A DNA stretch of 64,000 nucleotides. Source: Microbacterium sp. SORGH_AS_0969 (GTDB taxonomy: Bacteria; Actinomycetota; Actinomycetes; Actinomycetales; Microbacteriaceae). The notes beneath the pieces are model-generated. The model saw only the letters and a program-made list of their open reading frames with translations. It was not told the origin of the DNA and did no database searches. Positions 32,092 through 43,993 of the stretch are shown here, in pieces. The stretch spans positions 682,001 to 746,000 of the forward strand of contig NZ_JAUTAG010000001.1 of the NCBI RefSeq assembly GCF_030818255.1, in the 5' to 3' direction. Every line of letters begins with the position of its first letter. The first letter of the stretch is position 1. Position numbers and translations under genes: made by a program.

Positions 32092-34173
32092 ATGCACGGA
32101 CGCACAACGACGAACGCCCTGGTGCTGACCGTCGTGCTGACTCTCATCGGCGCGACCCCCGCCATCGCCTCCGACACGAGTGACGCCGCGTCGGCGCCCG
32201 CCGCCCCCTCCGCGGAGGCCACCTCCGCGGACGACGGCGCCCCCACGCCCGACGCGGATGTGGACGCCGACCCCGACGTCTCGCGGGGCGTCACGCACGC
32301 GGAGAACCCCTCGGTCCCCGAGGGCGCGGTGTGGACCGAGCATTACCTGCCGTCCTCCGTCGCGAATCGCAACGGCGACCCCGTCGAACTGCACGCCGAC
32401 GTGCTCCGTCCGGCGGGTGTGCCGGCGGACGCCCGCACGCCGGTGATCCTCATCAGCGGTCCCTACCTCTCGCACGCGGGCCAGCAGGCCGACGAGGGCA
32501 AGTCGTTCACCGGCCCCTCGATGCGCCACCGCGCCTTCATCGACGACGGCGGCCTGTTCGCCGCCGGCTACACCGTCGTGTTCGGCGACCTGCGCGGCTT
32601 CGGCGGGAGCTCCGGCTGTTACGACTTCAGCGGTCCGGGCGAGCAGGCCGACGTGCGCGCGTTCGTGGAGTGGGCGGCATCCGCTCCGTGGTCGACGGGT
32701 CGCGTCGGGATGTACGGGAAGTCGTACGACGCCGTCACGGGGCTGATCGGTCTCGCCGACCGTCCCGCGGGCCTCGCGGCGGTCGTCGCCCAGGAGCCGT
32801 CGTGGGACCTGTACGACTACCTCTACGAGAACGGCATCCCCGCCGAAAACAACCGCACGACGATCGAGGCGTACAACCGCATCGCGGCCCTGCCCGGCAT
32901 CGATCACTCCGGGACCGTGGACGGCGTCGTGATCCCGCCCGACACCGAGCGCTACCGGACGAACGCCGCGTACGAGCAGACCCACCCCGAGTGCGCCGCC
33001 GGCATCCTGGCCGACACCCTGGAATCCGATCCCTCGTCGCCTTTCTGGACCGCGCGCAACACCGCGCAGCGCGCCGAGGGTTCGACGATCCCGCTGTTCC
33101 TCACGCAGGGGTGGACCGAGAGGAATACCCGCCCGGAGGGCATGGCGGAGTTCCTGGATGCCGTCGCCGGTCCGGTGAGCGGGTGGGCGGGGCCGTGGGA
33201 CCACTACTCCGGCAACGACGTAGACGACGAGGGCCGTCTGAAGATGGGCCGCGCCGGATGGGTCGACGAGGTTCGGGCGTTCTTCGACGCTCATCTGCTC
33301 GGGGCGCCGGCCCCCGAACCCGCCTGGGCGCTGCAGGACAACGAGGGGCGCTGGCGCCTCCAGTCGTCGTGGCCCGGCGTCACGCACGAGGTCACCGCTC
33401 CTCTCGCGCCCGGCTCGTACGTCGACACCGGCCGCGGCGCCGATGCTCTCCCCGCGGGCGACGAGGGCGACGGCTCGCTCTTCGGCACCGCCCCGCGCGA
33501 CGCGCAGACCATCGGGGCCTCGCAGACGCTCTCCGCCCCCGTCGACGAGCCCACGCGCCTCAGCGGCAGGGCGTCCCTGAACCTCCGCACCCAGGGGGCG
33601 GGCGTCGCGCACGCGCGACTGTGGGACGTCGAGCCCGACGGTGTGCCGACGCTCATCGTCGAAGAAGCGGCACCCCTGGACGCGTCAGGGACGACCCGCA
33701 TGCACCTGCGCAACGTCGAGTGGACGCTCGCGCCCGGGCACGCGCTCCTGGTCACGGTCGGAACGACCGATTCCCTCGCCTGGCGCCCCTCGCCGAGCGA
33801 GCAGACCGTCACGATCGAGAGCGGCGAAGTCACGCTCCCGCTGCAGTCAACGGCCGACGACGTGCCGACCGAGGGGCAACCGGCCCCCTTCCTGGCGACG
33901 TACCTCGAGGACGCCCGCTGGCCCGTCCCGATCGCGGCGACGCCGAGCTTCTCCCTGGCGGAAACCTCCCCCGCACCCGTTCCGACCCCCTCGGCCTCGG
34001 GCGCGGCCCCCGCGCGCCTGGCCGAGTCGGGGATGCCGTCGAGCCCGGGCCTCGCGGTCGGGGGCGCCGCAGCGCTCCTCGCGGGAGCCCTCCTCATCGC
34101 GGTGAGGCGGTCGCGCGTGAGCGGGACCGATGCGCGGGCGAGCGCGACAGCCGGGCGCGGTTCCCGGAGGTGA
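32092..34173 (+). CDS. Secreted CocE/NonD-family (S15-like) hydrolase with sortase-like tail
   Basis: 693 aa. A Sec signal peptide ends near ATPAIA; an Asp/Ala/Pro-rich linker follows. The alpha/beta hydrolase domain has Ser211 in MYGKSYDA (G-x-S-Y-D, X-Pro dipeptidyl-peptidase type) and an aspartate/His region around GPWDHYSG. A jelly-roll PepX_C-like domain lies near residues 440-600. The C-terminus LAESG-MPSSPGLAVGGAAA-...-RRSR (LPXTG-like signal, hydrophobic helix, basic end) indicates wall anchoring by a class E-type sortase. It probably acts on peptides or esters outside the cell. GGGGAGA precedes the ATG; TAGGGT (32054-32059) is a likely -10. Confidence 0.85.
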   Translation: MHGRTTTNALVLTVVLTLIGATPAIASDTSDAASAPAAPSAEATSADDGAPTPDADVDADPDVSRGVTHAENPSVPEGAVWTEHYLPSSVANRNGDPVELHADVLRPAGVPADARTPVILISGPYLSHAGQQADEGKSFTGPSMRHRAFIDDGGLFAAGYTVVFGDLRGFGGSSGCYDFSGPGEQADVRAFVEWAASAPWSTGRVGMYGKSYDAVTGLIGLADRPAGLAAVVAQEPSWDLYDYLYENGIPAENNRTTIEAYNRIAALPGIDHSGTVDGVVIPPDTERYRTNAAYEQTHPECAAGILADTLESDPSSPFWTARNTAQRAEGSTIPLFLTQGWTERNTRPEGMAEFLDAVAGPVSGWAGPWDHYSGNDVDDEGRLKMGRAGWVDEVRAFFDAHLLGAPAPEPAWALQDNEGRWRLQSSWPGVTHEVTAPLAPGSYVDTGRGADALPAGDEGDGSLFGTAPRDAQTIGASQTLSAPVDEPTRLSGRASLNLRTQGAGVAHARLWDVEPDGVPTLIVEEAAPLDASGTTRMHLRNVEWTLAPGHALLVTVGTTDSLAWRPSPSEQTVTIESGEVTLPLQSTADDVPTEGQPAPFLATYLEDARWPVPIAATPSFSLAETSPAPVPTPSASGAAPARLAESGMPSSPGLAVGGAAALLAGALLIAVRRSRVSGTDARASATAGRGSRR

Positions 34174-34237
34174 CCCGCTGTTTCCTCGTGAGTCCAGCCC
34201 CGGGCACGACGCCCGTGCGCGCGCATAGAATCCCTGG

Positions 34238-34966
34238 GTGACCGCTCGCCTGCTCTACGTCTGCGCCCGCCCGCAGCGCGATGCGGCCGCGGCCGAGTGG
34301 GCGTCGTTCCGCGACGGACTCGGGGTGGACGACGACGATCTCGTGCACCACGACCTCGTCCGTGAGCCCCTCCCCCGCGATATCGAGCGCTTCGCCGCCG
34401 TGGTCGTGGGCGGAAGTCCCTTCAACGTCACCGATCCCGACAAGACCGACGAGCAGCGCCGTCTCGAGCGCGACCTCGAGCGCCTCGCGGCCACCGCGAT
34501 CGAGGGGCGCACGAGCGCGATGTTCACGTGCTTCGGCATCGGCGTCGTCACGCGCATGCTCGGCGGCGAGGTCACCCTGAACACCCCCGAGGGCACGGGC
34601 CCCGCCGAGATCGCGCTGACCGACGCGGGGCGCGACGACGAGCTGTTCGGCATCCTGAGCCCGCGTTTCCAGGCGCTGACCGCGCACAAGGAGGGCACCG
34701 CGAGCGTGCCTCCCGGGGCGACGCTCCTCGCCGAGAACGCCGCCTGCCCGGTGCAGGCGTACCGCGCCGGGGCCGGCCTGTGGGCGACGCAGTTCCACCC
34801 CGAGCCGACCGCCGAGGCGTTCGTCGCGCGGATGGAGGTCTACCGCGACGCGGGCTACTTCGACGCCGAGGCGTTCGACCAGGTCTCGGCGCACGTGCGC
34901 ACGGCCTCGGTCGAGCAGCCCACCCTGTTGCTGCGGTCTTTCGCCGCGCGGGCCGTCGCGGTCTGA
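34238..34966 (+). CDS. Class I glutamine amidotransferase-like protein
   Basis: 242 aa, GMP-synthase-like GATase1 fold. VVVGGSPFNVTDPD precedes the elbow with nucleophile Cys98 (MFTCFGIGVVTRMLGG), then GTGPAEIALTDAG, TAHKEG and the His-Glu pair in WATQFHPEPTAEAF. The triad Cys-His-Glu is intact. No synthetase domain is fused, so it may be a free amidase or gamma-glutamyl hydrolase. The GTG start has TAGAAT 6 nt upstream (34226-34231), a strong leaderless signal. Confidence 0.88.
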   Translation: MTARLLYVCARPQRDAAAAEWASFRDGLGVDDDDLVHHDLVREPLPRDIERFAAVVVGGSPFNVTDPDKTDEQRRLERDLERLAATAIEGRTSAMFTCFGIGVVTRMLGGEVTLNTPEGTGPAEIALTDAGRDDELFGILSPRFQALTAHKEGTASVPPGATLLAENAACPVQAYRAGAGLWATQFHPEPTAEAFVARMEVYRDAGYFDAEAFDQVSAHVRTASVEQPTLLLRSFAARAVAV

Positions 34967-35152
34967 CCCTCCCGCGGGCCGTCGCGGCGTGCCCCGTCAC
35001 GCGAGCCGTCAGGCGGAGTCCATGCCCGACACGCCGCCCCGCCGACCCGCTCCACGGCGTGTCCGCCCCCAACTCCGCACGACGGCGCGGGCCGGATGCC
35101 GCGATGTCAAGCCCGAACCGCGAATCTCGCTAGCTTATCTAGGCTTTAGCCC

Positions 35153-35968
35153 ATGAACGTAGAAGCTCCATGGCGGGGGAACGACCTCGCACGTCAGATC
35201 GTCGTCCTCTCCGCCCTGTCGTTCATGATCATCGCGGCGGTGATCGGCGCCGGCGCCTTCGGCAACACCGCGGTCGAGGATCAGCAGGACGGCGCGCTCA
35301 GCACGAACGGGTCGTACCTCGCCCCCGCGGGGCCGGCGTTCTCGATCTGGTCGGCGATCTACCTCGGCCTCATCGCGTACGCCATCTGGCAGGCCCTCCC
35401 GCGCCAGCGTACGAACCCGCGCCAGCGCGCGCTCGGCTGGCTCATCGCCCTGACCATGACCCTCAACGGTCTGTGGCTCGTCGCCGCGCGCTTCGGCACC
35501 CTCTTCCTCACGGTCGTCGTCATCGTGCTGCTCCTGGCCGCCCTCGGCTGGACGTTCCGCGTCGCCGTGCTCACGCGCGAACCGCGCGGCGGCGTGGTCG
35601 ACTCGATCCTCATCGACGGCGTCACGGGTCTGCACCTCGGCTGGGTCACCCTGGCCACGGTCGCCAACACGGCCGCCTGGCTCACGACCGTCGCCCCCTC
35701 GTCGTGGGAGAAGGCGGCGGATGCCATCGGCATCGGGGTCCTGGTCGTGGTGGGCCTCATCGGCCTCGCGATCGCGTGGAAGAGCTCGTGGCGCCTCACC
35801 CCGGCCCTCGCGCTGGCGTGGGGACTGAGCTGGCTCGCGGTCGAGCGATTCGGCGGCGAGCCGCGGAGCACCGGGATCGGGGTGATGGCGATCATCGTGG
35901 CCGCCTTCGTGCTCCTGCCGCCCGCCGTCATCCGCATCCTGCGCCTGATCCGCCCGTCGGTCGACTGA
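35153..35968 (+). CDS. TspO/MBR-like tryptophan-rich membrane protein
   Basis: 271 aa with about seven hydrophobic helices. GSYLAPAGPAFSIWSAIYLGL matches the TspO-type motif (P-P-x-W-x-F-x-x-x-W position), followed by TMTLNGLWLVAARFG and LHLGWVTLATVANTAAWLT. Longer than typical five-helix TspO proteins (about 160 aa), it fits the seven-helix variant seen in actinobacteria. TspO proteins bind porphyrins or lipids; the ligand here is unknown. TAGGCT (35140-35145) is 7 nt before the ATG; the preceding gap is locally AT-rich (CTAGCTTATCTAGG). Confidence 0.72.
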   Translation: MNVEAPWRGNDLARQIVVLSALSFMIIAAVIGAGAFGNTAVEDQQDGALSTNGSYLAPAGPAFSIWSAIYLGLIAYAIWQALPRQRTNPRQRALGWLIALTMTLNGLWLVAARFGTLFLTVVVIVLLLAALGWTFRVAVLTREPRGGVVDSILIDGVTGLHLGWVTLATVANTAAWLTTVAPSSWEKAADAIGIGVLVVVGLIGLAIAWKSSWRLTPALALAWGLSWLAVERFGGEPRSTGIGVMAIIVAAFVLLPPAVIRILRLIRPSVD

Positions 35969-35979
35969 CGTCTTTCGAA

Positions 35980-36055
35980 CCTCGTCCCACTTATGGCTGG
36001 TTGCAGCCCCCAACCCGCCATAAGTGGGACATGCTCCGTCAGAAGTGGGACGAGG
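35980..36055. repeat. Long palindrome with duplicated right arm (GTCCCACTTATGGC family)
   Basis: GTCCCACTTATGGC (35984-35997) pairs with GCCATAAGTGGGAC (36017-36030); pairing continues through GGTTG/CAACC for a near-perfect 20-bp stem. A second right-arm copy, AAGTGGGACGAGG (36043-36055), is fully complementary to the outer left arm CCTCGTCCCACTT (35980-35992), so two foldings compete. AAGTGGGACATG also appears at 11-22 of this window. Confidence 0.9.
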
Positions 36056-36088
36056 TCCTAAGGAGTCGATACGAAGCAGCGCCCCACA

Positions 36089-37841
36089 TCAGAGAGCCGG
36101 AGCCGCGATCGCGCTCCCGCCGGCGGGAACAGTGAGCGCCACGCCGTCGAGCACCACGCCCTCCGTCGTCGCCAAGAGCACCCGGGCACCGGAGGAGACG
36201 GATGCCGAGACCTCGGCATCCGACAGGTTGACGACGACCACGAGGTCACCGCGACGAAGCTCGTACACCCGACCGCCCGTCGCCTCGCGCGCCGCGGCCG
36301 ACAGGCCCACGCGGGAGGGGTCGGTCAGTTCCGGGCGCTCCCGGCGGAGCTTCGCCAGCTCGCGGTACAGCCCCAGCAGCTGCGCGTGGTCGCCCTCGCC
36401 GACCTCGTCCCAATCGAGCTTCGAATTTTCGAACGTCGTGGGGTCCTGCGGATCGGGCACGGTGGACTCGTCCCAGCCCATCTTCGCGAACTCGGCGATG
36501 CGTCCCTCGGCGGTGGCCTTGCCGAGCTCGGGTTCGGGGTGCGAGGTGAAGAACTGCCAGGGAGTGGATGCGCCCCACTCCTCGCCCATGAACAGCATCG
36601 GTGTGCCCGGGGCGGTGAGCGTCAGCACAGCGGCCGCGGCGAGGCGGTCGTAGCCGAGCGACTGCGACAGGCGGTCGCCCGCGGCACGGTTGCCGATCTG
36701 GTCGTGATCCTGCGCGAAGGTCACGAGGCGCCAGTTGGGCACGGCATCCGGAATCGGCTTTCCGTGCTTCTCCTCGCGGAACGACGAGTAGGTGCCGTCG
36801 TGGAAGAAGCCGCCCTCGCTGACCTTGCGGAACGCGTCGAGGTCGGCGAAGTCCTCGTAGTAGCCGATCGTCTCGCCGGTGAGGGCGACGTGCGCCGTGT
36901 GGTGCCAGTCGTCCGACCACTGCGCGGTGAGGCCGTAGCCGCCGGTCTCGCGCGGCAGGATCAGCTTCGGGTCGTTCATGTCGCTCTCGGCGATGGTTGT
37001 CAGCGGGATGCCGCGGTGCGCCGACAGGGCGTCGGTGCGCTCGGCGATCTCCTGCAGCACGTGCGGGTCGCGGTGATCGAGCAGCGCGTGCACCGCATCC
37101 AGGCGCAGACCGTCGACGTGGTAGTCGCTCATCCACATCAGAGCGTTCTCAACGATGTAGGCGCGCACCGCGTCTTCGTCGAGGTTGATCGAGTCGCCCC
37201 ACGTGTTGCGGCTGCCCTCGCGCAGGTATGGCCCGTATTCGGGCAGATAGTTTCCCGAGGGACCGAGGTGGTTGTAGACGACGTCCTGGATGACCGCGAG
37301 GCCGGCCGCGTGCGCCGCGTCGACGAAGCGCTGGTATGCCTCGGGTCCGCCGTAGGCCTCGTGCACGGTGTACCAGAGAACGCCGTCGTAGCCCCAGTTC
37401 CAGGTGCCATTGAAGCCGTTCACCGGGAGGAGCTCCACGTGGGTCACACCGAGGTCGACGAGGTGCTCGAGGCGCCCGATCGCGGCATCCAGCGTCCCCT
37501 CGGGGGGTGAAGGTGCCGAGGTGCAGCTCGTAGATCAGTCCGCCCGCGAGCTGCTTGCCCGTCCAGCTCGCGTCGTTCCAGGCGTAGACGCTCGGGTCGA
37601 ACCAGGCCGAGGCTTCGTGCACGCCCCCCGGCTGGCGCCGTGAGCGCGGGTCGGGGCGCAGGTCGTCGCCGTCGCCGAGGACGAAGCCGTACCGCTCTCC
37701 GTCGGCGAGGTCGACCGGGGCGGTCCACCACCCGTCGGCGGCGCTTTCCATCTCGATGTCCTCGACGACGGCATCGCCGCTGTCATCCAGCCGGCGCAAC
37801 CGCACCCGTTCTGCCTTCGGTGCCCAGACGTCGATGCTCAT
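36089..37841 (-). pseudogene. treZ: Malto-oligosyltrehalose trehalohydrolase, interrupted by a +1 frameshift
   Basis: GH13 enzyme releasing trehalose from maltooligosyltrehalose. The 5' part (from MSIDVWAPKAERVRLRRLDD, CBM48) runs to [11 protein letters not shown]; the 3' part ([20 protein letters not shown] onward, with [14 protein letters not shown] nucleophile region, [20 protein letters not shown]) continues in another frame. The break is at a C6 run on the coding strand (37502-37507): ACC CCC (C) GAG GGG restores the frame. With one base removed the gene would encode 583 aa, full family length, and no other defect is visible. So this is a sequence error, a recent mutation or a +1 frameshift site. 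AAGGAC precedes the ATG. Confidence 0.85.
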
Positions 37842-37854
37842 GGTGTGTCCTTAC

Positions 37855-37917
37855 GCGTGAGGGGTCAGAAATTGTCGCTCAGAGAGGCGTGAAGCGACAG
37901 AAAGTGACCCCTCACGC
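37855..37917. repeat. Palindrome in the treY-treZ gap
   Basis: GCGTGAGGGGTCA (37855-37867) pairs perfectly with TGACCCCTCACGC (37905-37917), and TGTCGCT (37873-37879) with AGCGACA (37893-37899), separated by 5-nt mismatched stretches. Loop 13 nt. It fills most of the 93-bp gap, 14 nt before the treZ start codon on the minus strand, and could reduce read-through from treY. Confidence 0.9.
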
Positions 37918-37934
37918 GCTCGGGGGACGGGGGG

Positions 37935-40345
37935 TCAGAAGATGAGGAGGGCCACCGGGTAGAAGGCCAGGAGGTCGGTCAGCGGGGTGGGTCCGCCCGC
38001 GAAGGAGCGGCCGGTCAGCACGTCGATCAGGGGCACGTCCGGGAGCAGCACCACCGTGTCGCGCCATCCGCCCGCCGCCACCAGGCCGTGGGGCAACCGC
38101 GTCGCGACGGCGAACACCCCACCGCGATCGAACGCGATGACATGATCGGATGCCACTCCCGCGGCCTCCAGCGGACGGTAGATCTCCAGCGGGTGCTCGC
38201 GACGCAGACGCAGCGCTCGCGATGTCACGAGCATCTTGGCCGCGCCCGTGGCATCCACCGCGGGGAAAGCCGCGCCGGGCGCGTCGAGCGAGGCGAGCAG
38301 ACGTCGCCGTTCGGCGAAGTCCACCGCGCGACGGTTGTCGGGGTCGACCAGAGACTGCTCCCACAGCTCCGAGCCCTGGTAGACGTCGGGGACACCGGGA
38401 CCCATGATCTGCAGCAGCTTCGCCGACAGGCCGTTCGACCAGCCCGCGGGCGAGATCTCGTCCACGAACGCGCGCACCCGCTCGGCGGCGGGGCCGGTCG
38501 CCGCGTCGACGACCGCGTGCATGCGCTCCTCGAAGGCTTCGTCCTGCTCCCACCAGCCGGTGACCTCGCTCGCCTCGCGCGCGGCCTTCTCGGCGTAAGC
38601 GTGCAGACGCTCGCGATAGACCTTCAGCCCCTCGGGAGTGGAGGCGGATGCCGGCCACGCGCCCACGATCGCCTGCCACAGCAGGTTGTCGAACGGACCG
38701 TGCCCGGTCGAGGCGATTCCGCGGAACTCGCCCAGCACCTCCGCCCAGCGCTCCGGGATCTCGGCCAGCACCGCGATGCGGGCGCGCGTGTCCTCGCCGC
38801 GCTTGGTGTCGTGCGTCGACAGCGTGGTCATGGCGGTCGGCCACGACGCGTGCCGCAGCGCCTGGGCGGTGTGGAATCCCGAGACGTCGAGGGCGAACTC
38901 GCCCGGGTCACCCCCCACCTCGGTGAGTGAGCCCAGCCGCGTGTAACGGTAGAACGCCGTGTCTTCGACGCCCTTGGCCATGACCGGGCCGGTCGTCTGC
39001 TGGAACCGCCACGCGACCTCGCGGCTGGTGTCGGCGAGCACCGGTACGAGCTTCTCGATCACGTCGCCGAGCTCGGGTCGGCGCACCTCGGCCTCGCCCG
39101 CGGCGGCATCGAGGTGGGCGCGGCCGGCGGGGAGGTAGGAGCGGTAGACGGGGAAGCACGCGAGGACCTCGGCGAGCGCGTCCTGCAGCACGTCGGCCCC
39201 GAACTCCGCACGGAGCTCAGCGGGAAGACCCCGCACGAGCCGCCGGATCTCCGACACCTGGATCGAGTCGGCGATCTTGCGCTTGGTGTCGTGGATCAGA
39301 TCGTGCCACCCGGTGAGCGGCGCAAGGTCGCTGTCGGCGCGCAGACGTGCGTCGAGCGCGTCGAGCGCCGCCTCGCCCGCGGGGTCGGTCAGCACGCGGT
39401 CGATCTCGGCGAGCGCGTCGTAACCTGTCGTCCCGGCGGTCTTCCACCACGAGGGCAGCGCCTCGCCGTGCTCGAGGATCTTCTCACCGAGGACGTATCC
39501 GACCTCGCCCTCGCCCGCTTCCTCGAGCGCGACCGCGAGCCGGTCGAGGTAGCCACCCGGGTCGACGAGGCCGTCGGGGTGATCCACGCGCAGACCGTCG
39601 GCGAGGCCCTCGCGCACCCAGCGGAGGATCTCGGCGTGCGTCGCCTGGAACACCTCGGGCAGCTCGACACGGACACCGGCGAGGGTGGTGACGGCGAAGA
39701 AGCGGCGGTAGTTGAGGTCAGCGGCCTCGTCCTGCCAGAACCGCAGCTCGAAGTTCTGCGCGTCGAGCAGAGCGACGATGGCGTCCCGCGAGCCCGAGGC
39801 CGCGGCATCCGTCCCCGTCCCCGGCGCGACCGGGAAGGCGTGGTCGTAGTACCGGATCACACCGTCGGGAGCGTCGTCAGCCGGCGTCGGGTCGTACGAG
39901 ATCTCGCCGATGACCGCGTCGAGGTCGTCGCCGAGCACGGGTACGCGCACCTTGCCGCCGCCGAACTCCCAGTCGATGTCGAAGGAGTCGGCGTACACCG
40001 AGGCGCGACCCTGGCGCAGCACGTCCCACCACCAGGCGTTCGTCCGCGGCTCCGAGACCCCCATGTGGTTCGGGACGATGTCGACCAGGATGCCGAGACC
40101 CTCCCCACGCGCGGCTTCCGCGAAGCGCGCGAGGCCCTCGGCACCGCCGCGTGCGGGGTCGACCCGCGTGACGTCGACGACGTCGTACCCGTGGTCGGAG
40201 CCTGGCGTCGCCTCCAGCAGCGGCGACAGGTACGCCCACGAGACCCCGAGGTCACGGAGGTATCCCGTGACCTCGGCGGCGTCGTCGAGGGTGAACGATT
40301 CGCGGATCTGCAGGCGGTAGGTCGAAAGCGGATGCCGCATCTCGG

Positions 40346-40349
<4 letters not shown>
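37935..40349 (-). CDS. treY: Maltooligosyltrehalose synthase ((1->4)-alpha-glucan 1-alpha-glucosylmutase)
   Basis: 804 aa GH13 enzyme that turns the reducing-end alpha-1,4 linkage of a maltodextrin into an alpha,alpha-1,1 linkage. Characteristic: HPLSTYRLQIRESFTLDDAA start, GYDVVDVTRVDP, VDIVPNHMGVSEPRTNAWWW, GLRVDHPDGLVDP (nucleophile Asp), GEKILEHGEALP (acid/base Glu) and LSTHDTKRGEDTRAR. The GTG start overlaps the glgX stop by 4 nt (GTGA), so translation is coupled. With treZ it forms the TreY-TreZ route from glycogen fragments to trehalose, an osmoprotectant. Confidence 0.96.
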
Positions 40350-42559
<2,210 letters not shown>

Positions 42560-42632
42560 GTCGCTCACGATAGACCAGCGTTGTTTCCCCGACGGGGCGC
42601 GTCATGGCTGTTGACACCCGCCCCGGCCCCGA

Positions 42633-43109
42633 CTATGCGCGCTCGGGCGGATGGCGCAGCAGCTCGACGCGCTCGTCGAGGTAGCGCGCGAGCGGCAGGA
42701 AACCGCCTGCCGCGCTCCAGCGGACGAGCGGTTCTCCCCCGCGTATCGCGAGCGGCGTCGAGCGTTCGCCGAGGGCGGGAAGGTCGATCGGATGCCACTC
42801 GATGTGGACCGTCTGCCCCTCGGGGACTCCTCCGCGCGCGGCCGCGGCCGCGAGTTCTGCTCGTCGACGCTGCGACTCGGCCGCGAATCCGCGGCGCACC
42901 TCGGCGCGCGAACGCACGATGTCGCCGGTGGCGAGCACGGCCTCGTCGGTGAGCAGCAGCACGCCGAGGTGCCACGCGGTTCCGCGCGCCACGATGCGCG
43001 GCGGGCGGGGGATGCCGAGCACCCGGCGTCCCTCCTGGAGCTCGCCGAGCCGTTCGCGCGGCGCATCCGCCAGACGGGCTCGCGCGTCATCGAGGAGTGC
43101 CGCGATCAC
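42633..43109 (-). CDS. Hypothetical protein
   Basis: 158 aa, family not recognised. An Arg-rich N-terminal half (LLDDARARLADAPRERLGEL) is followed by RIVARGTAWHLGVLLLTDEA, GDIVRSRAEVRRGFAAESQR and IEWHPIDLPALGERSTPLAI. No signal peptide, TM helix or catalytic motif is seen. The GTG start (43107-43109) overlaps the stop of the upstream coiled-coil gene by 4 nt, so the two are translated together and probably act together. Confidence 0.7.
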   Translation of the reverse strand: MIAALLDDARARLADAPRERLGELQEGRRVLGIPRPPRIVARGTAWHLGVLLLTDEAVLATGDIVRSRAEVRRGFAAESQRRRAELAAAAARGGVPEGQTVHIEWHPIDLPALGERSTPLAIRGGEPLVRWSAAGGFLPLARYLDERVELLRHPPERA

Positions 43110-43972
43110 GCGTCCGCCCCATCCGCGCGGGCGGCCTCGGCTCGCTCGATCCCCCGTTGCGCGGCGCGCGTCGCCGCGGCGGCTTCCTTCTGCTCGCTCT
43201 CGCGCTGTCCGACGACGGCATCCGCATCGGCGGCGTCAGCCTCGGCGCGCGCCAGATCGGCTCGCAGCCCCTCGACGCGCTCGCGCGCGCGATCGGCGCG
43301 CTCCCGCGCCGTCGCGAGACGACGGTCCGCGGCCGCGTTCTCGCGGACGGCGTCGGCGTGGACGCGTTCGGCCTCGCGCACCGCCCGCTCGGCGGCCTTG
43401 CGCGCCCGCCGTGCGGCGAGATCGTCGCGCGGCGGCGCCGGGGCCATCCCTCGCGGCACGGAGCCCGCGACGGCGTCTCCGAGGCCGCCGGGGTCGAGAG
43501 TCGCCAGATCGATCGGTGAGACAAGCCGCCCCGTGAGCACGGCCGCGGCGACCTCCGGATCCACCACCGCGGCGTTCACCGTCTTCTCCACCGACTCCGC
43601 CATCGCCGCGCTGAGCGGCGTCCCCGCTTCGGCGGCGAGCTCGCCCGCGCGCCGCGCGAGGGCGGCGACCAGCTGGCGCCGTTGCTTTCCGAGGCGCGCA
43701 AGCTCGGCGGCATCCAGGTCGTCCTGCGCCTCCTGCAGAGCCCGCGAGAGCTCGACCGCTTCGCCGAGGCGACCGTCACGGACGAGCAGGTTGACCGCCC
43801 ACGCGGCCACCGTCGGCTTGCGCAGCTTCGCGATCCGGCGGCTCACCGCTCCCGCCGCGGCGGCTGCCCGTTCCGCGCGAGCGGCGGTGAAACGGGCGGG
43901 CGGGAGCGCGAGCAGGTCGGCCGCCGCTTCGTCGACGAGCGCGTCGTCGTCGCTTCGCACTGCGCCGGTCAT
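43106..43972 (-). CDS. Hypothetical coiled-coil protein
   Basis: 288 aa, Ala/Arg/Glu-rich. The N-terminal helix-rich part (ALPPARFTAARAERAAAAAG, KLRKPTVAAWAVNLLVRDGR) resembles a small family common in Microbacteriaceae. The C-terminal 110 residues (RRARKAAERAVREAERVHAD onward) are a continuous predicted coiled coil. No enzyme motif. CAGAAT lies 6 nt before the ATG. Translationally coupled to the next gene by GTGA. Confidence 0.75.
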   Translation of the reverse strand: MTGAVRSDDDALVDEAAADLLALPPARFTAARAERAAAAAGAVSRRIAKLRKPTVAAWAVNLLVRDGRLGEAVELSRALQEAQDDLDAAELARLGKQRRQLVAALARRAGELAAEAGTPLSAAMAESVEKTVNAAVVDPEVAAAVLTGRLVSPIDLATLDPGGLGDAVAGSVPRGMAPAPPRDDLAARRARKAAERAVREAERVHADAVRENAAADRRLATARERADRARERVEGLRADLARAEADAADADAVVGQRESEQKEAAAATRAAQRGIERAEAARADGADA

Positions 43973-43993
43973 CGCTCCATTCTGACCGTCGGG

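Noticed and set aside
42560..42568. GTG at 42566-42568 as glgX start
   Set aside because: It overlaps the TATCGT -10 hexamer; a GTG three codons later has the standard 7-nt spacing and matches the usual GlgX N-terminus.
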